From an uncultured Eubacteriales bacterium (GTDB lineage: Bacteria; Bacillota; Clostridia; Lachnospirales; Lachnospiraceae): a stretch of DNA of 47,006 nucleotides. Both the position numbers and the translations under genes were made by a program. Location: contig OMXJ01000021.1 of assembly GCA_900315015.1 (NCBI GenBank), positions 1-47,006 of the forward strand, read 5' to 3'. Under the pieces are notes generated by a model, which had not been told where the DNA came from, searched no databases, and saw nothing but the letters and a program-made list of their open reading frames with translations. How positions within the stretch are numbered: position 1 is the first letter of the stretch; each line of letters opens with the position of its first letter. This document shows positions 1 to 8,793 of the stretch, piece after piece.

Positions 1-3
1 TTT

Positions 4-582
4 ATGGGCAGATTTCACAAGGGTGACAAAGGCTATATTAAGCATCTTAAGATGCTTAGAATTGGACTTTGCATTTCACTTTTAGTATGCGGTTTTATCA
101 TTTTGATGGTAGGTCAGACAAATTTAATTGCTGAAAAATTCAAATATGTTTTTGTTTTAGCGGCTGTTTTTTGTCTGCTGTCTGCGTGTAAGGAATTCGT
201 TGAGCTTGTCACCATATGGGGCTTTAAGGAGCTTCCTGAAGACGTTTATAAGAGCATTGATAAGGCTGCAGAAAGTAAAAAGAAGATTGCTATTTATTAT
301 GACAATGTAATGACCTCTAACATGCATGTAATGAACATTCAGTGTATTGTCATGAATGAAGGTGCAGTTTTATGCCTTGTTAAGGAAAAGAAGGATAAAA
401 AGACCGAAGAGACAGTAAAGCATGTTCAGGAGTATATTACTGAGGAAATGAAGAAGAGAATGCTAGAGGGTTCGGTCAGCGTATATAAGGAGCCGGAGCA
501 GTTTATTAAGCATATCGGAAGACTCGTTGATGCTAAGCCGGCGGCAGATCTTAAATCTTTTATTCATTCGACCATCATGTGA
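4..582 (+). CDS. Unknown two-helix membrane protein
   Basis: I do not recognise this 192-residue protein. Two hydrophobic stretches, roughly residues 19-37 and 47-64, look like a transmembrane hairpin. They are followed by a soluble, charged region of about 125 residues with a short Lys/Glu-rich helix (about 126-155). The most likely topology is a small membrane protein with a cytoplasmic C-terminal domain. The ATG at position 4 is the first in-frame start available, but only three bases precede it, so the ribosome binding site and possibly more N-terminal sequence lie outside the window. It sits 53 bp upstream of recU in the same direction. No function is assigned. Confidence 0.6.
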   Translation: MGRFHKGDKGYIKHLKMLRIGLCISLLVCGFIILMVGQTNLIAEKFKYVFVLAAVFCLLSACKEFVELVTIWGFKELPEDVYKSIDKAAESKKKIAIYYDNVMTSNMHVMNIQCIVMNEGAVLCLVKEKKDKKTEETVKHVQEYITEEMKKRMLEGSVSVYKEPEQFIKHIGRLVDAKPAADLKSFIHSTIM

Positions 583-635
583 TTTTTATGGAAATTGATT
601 AAAGGTTTTATATGTTTTCTTATTGAGGGGGAATT

Positions 636-1175
636 ATGGGGTACTGGAATTCAAGAGGACTCAGGGGCTCTGGCCTTGAAGAGCTGATTAACATTACCAA
701 TGAAAAGTATAGAGAGAAAAAATTAGCGCTTGTTCAGAAGATTCCAACGCCCATAACACCTATTGAATTTGATAAGGAATCTAGGAGAATTTCCTTAGCT
801 TATTTTGAGAAGAAAAGTACAGTTGACTATATCGGTGTAGTTCAGGGCTATTCTGTATGCTTTGATGCTAAGGAATGCGACGATGCAAATAATACCTTTG
901 CTCTAAAAAACATACATGAGCATCAGTTTCAGTTCATGAAGGAATTTGAGGAGCAAAACGGCATAGCCTTTTTAGTTATCTTGTATACAAGGACCTCTCA
1001 GTTTTATTACATGAGGTTTTCTGAGCTTAAGATATTTTGGGAAAGAGCAGAAAACGGCGGAAGAAAGAGTTTTAGATTTGATGAGCTAGATGAGGGTTTT
1101 CTCTTTGAAAGTCCTGACGGCGCTCTTGTGCCTTATTTAAAGCTTCTTCAAAGGGATATCGAGGGAAGAGATTGA
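636..1175 (+). CDS. recU: Holliday junction resolvase RecU
   Basis: The 179-residue product matches RecU, the Firmicute nuclease that cuts four-way DNA junctions during recombination and chromosome segregation. It opens with the family signature RGSGLEELINITNEKY. The metal-dependent PD-(D/E)XK-like core is visible as STVDYIGV (Asp64) followed by FDAKE (Asp77, Lys79) and the conserved helix segment IHEHQ (about 93-97). The length is slightly under the roughly 200 residues of the Bacillus protein, the N-terminus being short. The start is set by AGGGGG five bases upstream of the ATG. In many Firmicutes recU neighbours a class A penicillin-binding protein gene; here it does not. Confidence 0.9.
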   Translation: MGYWNSRGLRGSGLEELINITNEKYREKKLALVQKIPTPITPIEFDKESRRISLAYFEKKSTVDYIGVVQGYSVCFDAKECDDANNTFALKNIHEHQFQFMKEFEEQNGIAFLVILYTRTSQFYYMRFSELKIFWERAENGGRKSFRFDELDEGFLFESPDGALVPYLKLLQRDIEGRD

Positions 1176-1205
1176 CCTTAAGCCCTTGCTTTTTAGATAT
1201 TTTGC

Positions 1206-1234
1206 TTGCATTTACTGCGCAAATTGGGTAGAAT
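1206..1234 (+). promoter_or_regulatory. Sigma-A-type promoter of the lipoprotein gene
   Basis: A -35 box TTGCAT (1206-1211) and a -10 box TAGAAT (1229-1234) are separated by exactly 17 bp. They lie about 65 bp before the lipoprotein start, in the gap after recU. Confidence 0.65.
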
Positions 1235-1297
1235 ACTATATGTTTTACTTTTTTTAATAAATGAAAATAAGCAAAAAAGTGTAAGATTGGAGAAAAA

Positions 1298-2185
1298 ATG
1301 ATAAATAAAAGATTTGTACTTACATTAGTTACAGGAATACTTTCAGCTACCGTGCTTTCATCATGCGGTAAAATTACATCTACAGATTCTACAAGCGTTA
1401 ATAGTACTGCTTCAGCAGAAGTTACTACTACAAGTGCAGATGCTAGCGCGCCTGCAAGTGAACCTGATGTAACTGTAGATATGTCATCTATCGTTTCATC
1501 GCTTAATGAGAATACTACTGAATCAACTGCTTATTCGGATGATTATAGAGATGTATTCTCTAAGGAGACAAAGGAATTTGTAAGTGAAATGGGACATGGC
1601 ACTGCAAAGATAGAGCATCTTGTGCTTGAAAAGGAACTCTCTACTGAGATTATTGATGCAATCGGCAAGGTAAATGCCGGTGCAACAGAAAAAGCTAATT
1701 CAATGCTTGAGCAGTTTGATGCTTCGGGCATTGATGGAACAATCAGCTATGTAGAAGAGATGACGGTCAATAGAGCAGATGATAAAATTATCAGTATTTT
1801 CATCCAGGAATATATCTATTCTGGTGATGATGTGATGATGGGACTTTCTGCTATCAATATCGATCCTAAGACCGGTGAATTCTTTGATTCAAATGATATT
1901 ATAAGCAGTGATGAAATAATTGGAGTAATAGTTAAAGAGCTTGTTGAACAAAATCATGATATTTCAAATTTCTTAACATATAGAGAAAATGATGAAGGAC
2001 CTACAGTTCAGGAGAAAATCGAAGCAGCTGTTAAAGCTGGCAATCTTCAGGTTTCGCTTACTTCTGGTGCTGCTATAATTTATATCGACGAGAATTTCTT
2101 AGGTACTCATAACTATGGAAATTATCAGATAGATTTACCATATTCTGAGTATTCAGAACTTTTGAATGAAAGATTTTTCAAGTAA
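1298..2185 (+). CDS. Predicted lipoprotein, possibly DUF3298/RsiV-like
   Basis: This 295-residue protein starts with a lipoprotein signal peptide: basic MINKR, a hydrophobic stretch, then the lipobox LSSC with the modified cysteine at residue 23. A Ser/Thr/Ala-rich tether (about 27-65) follows, as is usual for surface lipoproteins. The folded part, about residues 90-295, has the feel of the DUF3298/RsiV extracellular domain, with a strand pattern ending in AINIDPKTGEFFDSNDI and a short C-terminal sheet. That is a weak resemblance, not a firm match. GGAG sits before the ATG, and the gene has its own promoter. The lspA gene further along this window encodes the peptidase that would process it. 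Confidence 0.6.
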   Translation: MINKRFVLTLVTGILSATVLSSCGKITSTDSTSVNSTASAEVTTTSADASAPASEPDVTVDMSSIVSSLNENTTESTAYSDDYRDVFSKETKEFVSEMGHGTAKIEHLVLEKELSTEIIDAIGKVNAGATEKANSMLEQFDASGIDGTISYVEEMTVNRADDKIISIFIQEYIYSGDDVMMGLSAINIDPKTGEFFDSNDIISSDEIIGVIVKELVEQNHDISNFLTYRENDEGPTVQEKIEAAVKAGNLQVSLTSGAAIIYIDENFLGTHNYGNYQIDLPYSEYSELLNERFFK

Positions 2186-2205
2186 AAGGCGTTAAAATTA
2201 CTGTC

Positions 2206-2234
2206 TTGACGAAAGCCACGAAATGTCTTATAAT
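2206..2234 (+). promoter_or_regulatory. Near-consensus promoter of the his operon
   Basis: TTGACG (2206-2211), a 17-bp spacer and a perfect TATAAT (2229-2234) lie 66 bp before hisZ. This is one of the strongest sigma-A matches in the window. I see no T-box in the short leader, so control by histidine, if any, is not visible at RNA level here. Confidence 0.8.
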
Positions 2235-2300
2235 TAAGTATTGTGTTAAATGCAGCCATTTAAACATAAAAAATTTTTATTGAATTTGAAAGGATGAAAG

Positions 2301-3548
2301 ATGAGTAAGAGATTATTGCATACGCCTGATGGCGTGATGGATATTTATAATGGACAGTGTGAAAGGAAGCATGTATTAGTAACTAAGATCCTCCACCAGA
2401 TTCATCTCCATTCTTTTAAAGATATACAGACTCCTGTATTTGAATATTTCGATGTATTTAATCAGGGCAATCAGTCACTTTCTTCAAGGGAGATGTACAA
2501 GTTCATTGACAGAGACGGCGATACAATGGTATTAAGACCTGATATCACGCCTTCTATCGCAAGAGCCTTTGTTAAATATTTTTCAGAGGAAAAGCTTCCT
2601 GTAAGATTTTCTTACAAGGGAAATACTTATATCAATCATAAGAATTACCAGGGAAAGCTCAAGGAGCAGACTCAGATAGGTGCAGAGCTTATCAATGATG
2701 ATTCGGTTTTTGCTGATGCAGAAATGATCATTCTTACAGTTGAGTGCCTTAAGGCAGCAGGCCTTTCTGATTTCCAGGTAGAGCTTGGACATGCTGGCTT
2801 TTTCTCAGGCCTTATTAAAGAGGCGGCTTTTGATGAGGATACAGTAATCGAATTAAAGAGCCTTATCGAGAATAAAAATTATTTCGGTATTGAAGAGCTC
2901 TTATCTGATAAGCAGGTATCAAATGAGCTTAAGAAGGTATTTGTAAAGCTTCCTGAAATGTTCGGACAGGCTCAGACAATTTACGATGCTCTTGCAGTTG
3001 TTCATAATGAAGAGTCAAGGGCAGCTCTTGAAAGAATTGAAAAGATATATGATATTTTAAGACTTACAGGAAATGATGCTTATGTTTCTTTCGATTTAGG
3101 AATGCTCTCAAGCTATGATTATTATACAGGCATCATTTTTAAGGCATATACATATGGTACCGGTGATGCTGTTATTACCGGCGGACGTTATGACAACATG
3201 ATAAGCAAGTTCGGAAAGAATGCACCTGCTATTGGCCTTGCAGTTATGGCAGACGAGCTTCTTTCAGCACTTAACAGACAGAAAATCAAATATGATTTAA
3301 AGGATGACGACATCCTTATTCTCTATTCAGAAGAAAGAATTAGCGAAGCAATTGCAAAGGCTAATGAACTTAGAAATTCAGGAAGCTGCGTAAATCTTCT
3401 TGAGACTTCACATCCAGAGCTTAGCGGAATTGATTTTTCAAAGCAAAAGGCTCATATTGATGTAGTTCATGGCGCTGATGAAGCAGATGAGAAGCTTATG
3501 GCATATGCTAAGAGAGCTGAAGCATCTGACGTTTATGTTTTTGTTTAA
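2301..3548 (+). CDS. hisZ: ATP phosphoribosyltransferase regulatory subunit HisZ
   Basis: HisZ is a catalytically inactive relative of histidyl-tRNA synthetase that joins short-form HisG to make the first enzyme of histidine synthesis. The 415-residue protein shows synthetase-like motifs: TPDGVMDIYNGQ at the N-terminus, the motif 2 region LRPDITPSIAR, then YYTGIIFKAYTYG and GGRYDN near the end of the catalytic-like domain. The C-terminal 100 residues resemble a degenerate anticodon-binding-like region. It is the first gene of the operon, 24 bp before hisG. The presence of HisZ together with a short HisG is consistent family logic. Confidence 0.92.
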   Translation: MSKRLLHTPDGVMDIYNGQCERKHVLVTKILHQIHLHSFKDIQTPVFEYFDVFNQGNQSLSSREMYKFIDRDGDTMVLRPDITPSIARAFVKYFSEEKLPVRFSYKGNTYINHKNYQGKLKEQTQIGAELINDDSVFADAEMIILTVECLKAAGLSDFQVELGHAGFFSGLIKEAAFDEDTVIELKSLIENKNYFGIEELLSDKQVSNELKKVFVKLPEMFGQAQTIYDALAVVHNEESRAALERIEKIYDILRLTGNDAYVSFDLGMLSSYDYYTGIIFKAYTYGTGDAVITGGRYDNMISKFGKNAPAIGLAVMADELLSALNRQKIKYDLKDDDILILYSEERISEAIAKANELRNSGSCVNLLETSHPELSGIDFSKQKAHIDVVHGADEADEKLMAYAKRAEASDVYVFV

Positions 3549-3572
3549 ATCTTTAGTTGATAGGAGAAAAAA

Positions 3573-4223
3573 ATGAGATATATTACTTTTGCTCTTGCAA
3601 AGGGCAGACTTGCAAATAAAGCAATGGAAATGCTTTCAAATATCGGTATTGATTGTGAGGAAATGAAGGATCCGGATTCAAGAAAGCTCATCTTTACAAA
3701 TGAGGAGCTAAAGATGAAGTTCTTCCTTGCCAAGGCACCGGATGTTCCGACTTATGTTGAGTATGGAGCTGCTGATATAGGTATTGTCGGAAGAGATACT
3801 ATCCTTGAAGAAGGCAGAAAGATCTATGAAGTGCTTGACCTTAATATGGGAAAGTGCAGAATGTGCGTAGCTGGTCCTAAGGAAGCAGCCGAGCTTTTAA
3901 AGCACGGTGAAAGAATCAGAGTTGCTACTAAGTATCCTAATATTGCAAAGGATTACTTTTTCAATAAAAAGCATCAGACCGTAGAAATCATCAAGCTTAA
4001 TGGTTCTATTGAGCTTGCACCGATTGTTGGGCTTTCAGAGGTAATCGTAGATATCGTTGAAACAGGTACAACTCTTCGTGAGAATGGCCTTGATGTGCTT
4101 GAGGAGGTTTGTCCTCTTTCAGCTAGAATGGTAGTAAATGAAGTTAGCATGAAGATGGAGCAGGAAAGAATTGCCAAGGTAATCAATGGCCTTAAAGGTC
4201 TTCTTGCAAATGATAATAAATAA
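3573..4223 (+). CDS. hisG: ATP phosphoribosyltransferase catalytic subunit, short form
   Basis: HisG condenses ATP with phosphoribosyl pyrophosphate, the committing step of histidine synthesis. The 216-residue length is the short form that lacks the C-terminal regulatory domain and depends on HisZ, encoded just upstream. Family segments include ALAKGRL near the start, [12 protein letters not shown], and the PRPP-binding loop [14 protein letters not shown] (about residues 166-179). An AGGAG box precedes the ATG. It is followed by a 181-bp gap before hisD that contains a possible internal promoter. Confidence 0.94.
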   Translation: MRYITFALAKGRLANKAMEMLSNIGIDCEEMKDPDSRKLIFTNEELKMKFFLAKAPDVPTYVEYGAADIGIVGRDTILEEGRKIYEVLDLNMGKCRMCVAGPKEAAELLKHGERIRVATKYPNIAKDYFFNKKHQTVEIIKLNGSIELAPIVGLSEVIVDIVETGTTLRENGLDVLEEVCPLSARMVVNEVSMKMEQERIAKVINGLKGLLANDNK

Positions 4224-4275
4224 TTTAATAGTAATGTTTAAATAGTTCAAATTAATTTTGATAAGATTAGAAGAG

Positions 4276-4304
4276 TTGATTTGTATGTAAATAGATTGTA
4301 TAAG
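4276..4304 (+). promoter_or_regulatory. Possible internal promoter before hisD
   Basis: Within the 181-bp gap between hisG and hisD, TTGATT (4276-4281) and TATAAG (4299-4304) are 17 bp apart. The gap is unusually long for this tightly packed operon. No T-box or other riboswitch core is recognisable in it. Confidence 0.45.
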
Positions 4305-4404
4305 CTGATTTCTGCTAGGGATAGATTATCTGATAGAATATCTGGCCCCTGAATTATAAATCGGATTATCGATTATGGTAGATAATTAGCTTTAGGAGGA
4401 TATT

Positions 4405-5703
4405 ATGAGAAAGGTCAAGTTAACGGCACAGACAAAGAAGAATATCTTACAGGACCTCTTAAAGAGAAGTCCGAACCAGTATCCAGAGTATGAGGCTACT
4501 GTTAAGGAAATTCTTGATAATGTTAGAACAAATGGCGATAAGGCGGTATTTGATTACACAAAGAAGTTTGATAAGGCTGATATAAATGCAGGTAACGTAA
4601 AGGTTACAGATGCAGAAATTGAAGAGGCATATAAGAAGGTGGATCCAAAGGTTGTTGAAGTAATAAAGGTAGCAATTAAGAATGTTACTGCTTATCACGA
4701 GCTTCAGAAGAAGACAAGCTGGATCACTACAGAGGATAATGGTGTTATTTTAGGCCAGAAGGTTACACCTATCGGCGTTGCTGGTATTTATGTACCAGGC
4801 GGAAAGGCTGCTTATCCTTCTAGCGTTGTTATGAATATTGTTCCTGCAAAGGTTGCAGGAGTTAAAAAGATAATCATGTGTACTCCTTGTAATGCTGAGG
4901 GCGTAGTTTATGAGGGAACTCTTGTAGCTGCTCACGAGGCTGGAGTTGATGAGATCTATAAGGTCGGTGGAGCTCAGGCTATTGGTGCCATGGCTTTTGG
5001 TACAGAGTCTATTCCTAAGGCTGATAAGATTGCAGGTCCTGGTAATATTTATGTAGCTCTTGCAAAGAAGGCTGTATTTGGTTATGTAAGCATTGATTCT
5101 ATTGCCGGCCCATCAGAGGTTATGTGTCTTGCTGATGAAAGTGCAAATCCACGCTACGTTGCTGCAGATCTTCTTTCACAGGCAGAGCATGATCAGCTTG
5201 CTTCATGCATACTTGTTACAACTTCAGAAGAGCTTGCTGATAAGGTAAATGAAGAGATTGAAGGCTTCTTAAAGGTTCTTGAAAGAAGAGAAATCATTCA
5301 GAAGTCTATTGATAATTACGGCTATATTTTAGTTGCTGATAATATGGATGAAGGTATTGATGCAGTTAATGACATTGCACCAGAACACCTTGAACTTGCA
5401 ACTAAGAATCCTTTTGAGACAATGACAAAGATAAAGAATGCCGGTGCTATGTTCCTTGGCGAATATGCTAGTGAGCCTCTTGGTGATTACCTTGCAGGTC
5501 CTAACCATGTTCTTCCTACAAATGGAACAGCCAAGTTCTTCTCACCACTTTCAGTTGATGATTTTGTTAAGAAGAGCAGTATTATTTACTATTCAAAGGA
5601 AGCACTTTTAGCTACTGCTGACGATGTAATTACCTTCGCAAATGCAGAGGGGCTTACAGCACACGCAAATGCAATAAGAGTAAGAAAAGAAGACAATCAG
5701 TAA
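4405..5703 (+). CDS. hisD: Histidinol dehydrogenase
   Basis: HisD carries out the last two steps of histidine synthesis, oxidising histidinol to histidine with NAD and a bound zinc. The 432-residue length is normal. Signature segments are present: IAGPGNIYVALAKK, SQAEHDQLAS, the catalytic APEHLEL and GPNHVLPTNGTAKF. The start follows AGGAGG with good spacing. In many Clostridia hisC lies next to hisD, but here hisB follows after 64 bp, so the aminotransferase step must be encoded elsewhere. Confidence 0.95.
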   Translation: MRKVKLTAQTKKNILQDLLKRSPNQYPEYEATVKEILDNVRTNGDKAVFDYTKKFDKADINAGNVKVTDAEIEEAYKKVDPKVVEVIKVAIKNVTAYHELQKKTSWITTEDNGVILGQKVTPIGVAGIYVPGGKAAYPSSVVMNIVPAKVAGVKKIIMCTPCNAEGVVYEGTLVAAHEAGVDEIYKVGGAQAIGAMAFGTESIPKADKIAGPGNIYVALAKKAVFGYVSIDSIAGPSEVMCLADESANPRYVAADLLSQAEHDQLASCILVTTSEELADKVNEEIEGFLKVLERREIIQKSIDNYGYILVADNMDEGIDAVNDIAPEHLELATKNPFETMTKIKNAGAMFLGEYASEPLGDYLAGPNHVLPTNGTAKFFSPLSVDDFVKKSSIIYYSKEALLATADDVITFANAEGLTAHANAIRVRKEDNQ

Positions 5704-5767
5704 TCCTTTAGGATTGTTATATGTTTTTAGGAGATGTGGTATTATCTTTTATTAGCTGAGGTGAAAA

Positions 5768-6358
5768 ATGAGTGAGAGAATAGCTACAGTTACAAGAACT
5801 ACTAAGGAAACTGACATTACGGTTACCATTAATCTTGATGGAAGCGGAAAGGCAAATATTGATACCGGCATCGGTTTCTTTGATCATATGCTGAATGCTT
5901 TTGCAAGACATGGACTTTTTGATCTCGATGTTAAAATAAAGGGAGATCTTGAAATCGATCCTCATCATAGCGTTGAGGATTGCGGTATTGTATTAGGTCA
6001 GGCAATAAAAGAGGCAGTTGGTGATAAGGCCGGAATCAAACGTTATGGAAGCTTTGTACTTCCAATGGATGAAGCTCTTATTTTTTGTGGTATAGACCTC
6101 TGTGACAGACCTTATCTTGGGTTTGATGAGCATTATACAAATGAGCGCTGCGGCAGCTTTGATAATTGTCTTACCAAGGAGTTTTTCTATGCTGTTTCTT
6201 ATTCAGCAGCAATGAATCTCCATATCAAAGAGCTTTCAGGTGAAAATGATCATCATATCATTGAGGCTACCTTCAAGGCCTTTTCTAAGGCTCTTGATGA
6301 GGCTACCACCATCGATCCACGTATTGAAGGTGCTCTTACTACTAAGGGCAAGCTGTAA
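5768..6358 (+). CDS. hisB: Imidazoleglycerol-phosphate dehydratase
   Basis: This monofunctional HisB (196 residues) removes water from imidazoleglycerol phosphate using a manganese cluster held by paired histidine motifs. Those motifs are visible: GFFDHMLNAFARHG, DPHHSVEDCG and the later DHHIIEATFKAFS. There is no fused histidinol-phosphatase domain as in enterobacteria. AGGTG precedes the ATG. In many operons hisH comes next; here hisA follows directly after 40 bp. Confidence 0.95.
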   Translation: MSERIATVTRTTKETDITVTINLDGSGKANIDTGIGFFDHMLNAFARHGLFDLDVKIKGDLEIDPHHSVEDCGIVLGQAIKEAVGDKAGIKRYGSFVLPMDEALIFCGIDLCDRPYLGFDEHYTNERCGSFDNCLTKEFFYAVSYSAAMNLHIKELSGENDHHIIEATFKAFSKALDEATTIDPRIEGALTTKGKL

Positions 6359-6398
6359 TTTTGATTTAGTTAAAAAAATAAGTTTTTAGGGAGAGATT

Positions 6399-7118
6399 AT
6401 GAAGCTTTTTCCAGCTATTGATATAAGAGGCGGTAAGTGCGTCAGACTTCGCCAGGGCGTTTTTGAAGATCAGAAGGTCTATGCTGATGATCCATATACC
6501 ATTGCCGAGGAATTTGAAAAGGCAGGTGCTAAGTTCATTCACGTTGTTGATCTTGACGGTGCACTTGAAGGCAGAGGCGTTAATGAGGCTGCCATTGAGG
6601 AAATAGGAAAGCATGTTTCTATTCCTTTTGAAATAGGCGGAGGTGTCAGAAGCCTTCAGGATATTGAAAGAAAGTTAGGCCTTGGAGCAGCAAGGATAAT
6701 TATCGGTACAAAGGCAGTTCAGGAGCCTTCATTTGTTAAAAAGGCGATTGAGACCTTTGGTGCAGACAAGATAGTTGTTGGGATCGATGCTAAGAACGGT
6801 CTTGTAGCCACAAGAGGCTGGGAGGATGTTTCAGATCTTACAGCTGCTGATTTTTCTATTTTTATGAAGGAGCTTGGAGTTAAGACCATCATTTATACTG
6901 ACATTTCAAAGGATGGAATGCTTTCAGGTCCTAATATCCATAAGACAGTTGAATTAAAGGCTAAGACAGGCATTGACATAATTGCTTCAGGCGGTGTATC
7001 TGGAATGAATGATCTTGAAGCCTTAAATGAAGCCGGCGTATTCGGAGTAATTATTGGCAAGGCAATTTATGAAAAGCGCATTGATGTTGCTGAAGCCGTT
7101 AAAAAATATGAAGTTTAA
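6399..7118 (+). CDS. hisA: ProFAR isomerase HisA
   Basis: HisA is the (beta-alpha)8-barrel isomerase that opens the ribose ring of ProFAR to give PRFAR. The 239-residue length is standard. The two catalytic aspartates are in place, Asp8 in PAIDIRGGKCVRL and Asp130 in GIDAKNG. The phosphate-binding loops FEIGGGVRS and ASGGVSG are intact. This makes a useful contrast with the HisF-like barrel in the next gene, where the matching residues are lost. AGGGAGAG precedes the start, and the gap to hisIE is about 24 bp. Confidence 0.95.
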   Translation: MKLFPAIDIRGGKCVRLRQGVFEDQKVYADDPYTIAEEFEKAGAKFIHVVDLDGALEGRGVNEAAIEEIGKHVSIPFEIGGGVRSLQDIERKLGLGAARIIIGTKAVQEPSFVKKAIETFGADKIVVGIDAKNGLVATRGWEDVSDLTAADFSIFMKELGVKTIIYTDISKDGMLSGPNIHKTVELKAKTGIDIIASGGVSGMNDLEALNEAGVFGVIIGKAIYEKRIDVAEAVKKYEV

Positions 7119-7142
7119 AAATTGGTGCAGGAGGAAATGAGT

Positions 7143-8492
7143 ATGGAAAAGAAAAAGATAATTTGCTATTTTAATGCAGAAAACGAGGCTTTTGACAGCG
7201 TAGTTAACCATGCGAAGAATTTTGAAACAAGAGGAGCAGATGAGCTTTATCTCTACAATTATTCAAAATTAGAAAATGAATCAGATTATTTCCTTCATGC
7301 ATGCAGGGAAGTAACTAGAAATGTAGATATTCCAGTTACAGTTGGTGTTCATGTAAGAAAGCTTGAGGAAATTAAGAAGGCCTTCTATACAGGAGCAAAG
7401 CATGTCATTATTTCTCTTGACCATCTTCTTGATGGAACTCCATATGACGGCGATGATGAGCTATCAAAGGAAAAGAGAGAAAAAGCATTAGATCTTATTA
7501 AGCAGGGCGTTGAGCGTTTTGGTAAGGATGCCATTTTAGTTGAGTATAATGCCGTAAATGAAGAGAAAAATGACAGAGTGCTTAAGATCGATACCTTAAG
7601 TGAAGAACTTAAGAATATCGGTGTTTATAGACTTATGCTTAAGCATGTATATATTTCAGGCGGCGTAAAGGAAAAGATCGCTGCATCTAAGCTTCCTGTT
7701 ATCATTAGAGATTCCCTTATGAGAAACGACATGGAAACTCTTATCAGCATGGATAATGTCGAGGGTGTTGCTACTAACTTCTATGAAGGCAAGGACATCA
7801 TGGCAGTAAAGAGAAATCTTAAGGAAAATGGAATTAATGTTGATCTTTTTGCTTTTGATTCAAATATAAGCTTTAAGGATCTTAAGACTGATGACAAGGG
7901 CCTTGTTCCTGTTGTTGTTCAGGATTATAAGAATAAAGAAGTTCTCATGGTTGCTTATATGAATGAGGAAGCTTTCAATAAGACCTTAGAGTGCGGTATG
8001 ATGACTTATTATTCAAGAAGCAGACAGGAGCTCTGGCTTAAGGGAGATACAAGTGGTCATTTCCAGTATGTCAAGGAGCTTAGAATTGACTGCGACAATG
8101 ATACCATTCTTGCTAAGGTCGAGCAGATCGGTGCTGCCTGCCATACAGGAAACCGTTCATGCTTTTATAGAACTTTCCTTAAGAAGGAATATAGCGAGAC
8201 AGATGCTTCTACAGTTCTTAAGACAGAATATGACACCATTGCAGATAGAAAGGTGAATCCAAAGGAAGGCTCTTATACAAACTATCTCTTTGATAAGGGA
8301 ATTGATAAGATCCTTAAGAAGGTCGGTGAGGAAGCTACAGAAATCATCATCGCATCAAAGAATCCGGATAAGGAAGAAATCAAGTATGAGATTGCTGATT
8401 TTATGTACCACCTTATGGTTCTCATGGTTCAAAGAGGAATTACCTGGGATGATGTAATGGAAGAACTCTATAATAGAGAGAAGAAGCAGTAA
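7143..8492 (+). CDS. hisIE: HisIE bifunctional enzyme with N-terminal HisF-like pseudo-barrel
   Basis: The 449-residue protein has three parts. Residues about 1-240 align by eye along the whole length of His[13 protein letters not shown] matches the first HisF strand, [12 protein letters not shown] the IPFTVGGGI region, and LKENGINV the HisF C-terminus. Both HisF catalytic aspartates are replaced, by Asn11 and Asn136, and the phosphate-binding glycine loops are gone, so cyclase activity is unlikely. Residues about 255-345 are the HisI cyclohydrolase, with [21 protein letters not shown]. Residues about 380-440 are the HisE pyrophosphatase, with [13 protein letters not shown] and [13 protein letters not shown] 21 bp upstream is in frame, but AGGAGG at 7129-7134 is spaced for the ATG at 7143. 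It ends the his operon. Confidence 0.9.
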   Translation: MEKKKIICYFNAENEAFDSVVNHAKNFETRGADELYLYNYSKLENESDYFLHACREVTRNVDIPVTVGVHVRKLEEIKKAFYTGAKHVIISLDHLLDGTPYDGDDELSKEKREKALDLIKQGVERFGKDAILVEYNAVNEEKNDRVLKIDTLSEELKNIGVYRLMLKHVYISGGVKEKIAASKLPVIIRDSLMRNDMETLISMDNVEGVATNFYEGKDIMAVKRNLKENGINVDLFAFDSNISFKDLKTDDKGLVPVVVQDYKNKEVLMVAYMNEEAFNKTLECGMMTYYSRSRQELWLKGDTSGHFQYVKELRIDCDNDTILAKVEQIGAACHTGNRSCFYRTFLKKEYSETDASTVLKTEYDTIADRKVNPKEGSYTNYLFDKGIDKILKKVGEEATEIIIASKNPDKEEIKYEIADFMYHLMVLMVQRGITWDDVMEELYNREKKQ

Positions 8493-8793
8493 TGATCATA
8501 TTTTCAGTTAATCATATTTGGGATTATCAGATTTGTGATTATCATATATGTGGTTGATTATATTCAAGTCTTTTGGATAAAATAATAAGAAAATTTGCTT
8601 TTTTTAAAAAAAGTACTTGCATTTTCGTGAAAATGTGTTATAATTTTATGCGGTTTTGTGCGTGGGAAAATTATGCCCATCGCTTCAAAATACAATAATA
8701 AACACACAGGAGAGTGAGTTTGGTGCCGTTTCGGTAACGGTTTTCAAAAGTTCGTGCTGCCTGTGGAAGAAAAAACCAAATGGAGGATTTATC
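8493..8793 (+). other. Intergenic region and rpsB leader
   Basis: The 301 bp hold no convincing long gene. The first part is AT-rich with three copies of ATCATAT (8495, 8511, 8541). I see no terminator for the his operon. Then come the rpsB promoter and a leader of about 145 nt. The leader contains a small hairpin CCGTT-TCGGT-AACGG (8726-8740) and an AGGAG (8708-8712) placed before a five-codon reading frame TTG-GTG-CCG-TTT-CGG-TAA (8720-8737). Whether this frame is translated is unknown. Confidence 0.5.
8617..8644 (+). promoter_or_regulatory. Promoter of rpsB
   Basis: TTGCAT (8617-8622) and a perfect TATAAT (8639-8644) with a 16-bp spacer. The transcript would begin near 8651, giving a long 5' leader before the ribosomal protein S2 start at 8794. 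Confidence 0.75.

Noticed and set aside
4224-4404. T-box or riboswitch in the hisG-hisD gap
   Set aside because: No AGGGTGGNACCGCG-like T-box core or other aptamer motif is present.
8656-8793. N-terminal extension of S2 from an upstream GTG
   Set aside because: The extra residues are not part of the S2 family, and GGAGG precedes the internal ATG that begins the conserved sequence.
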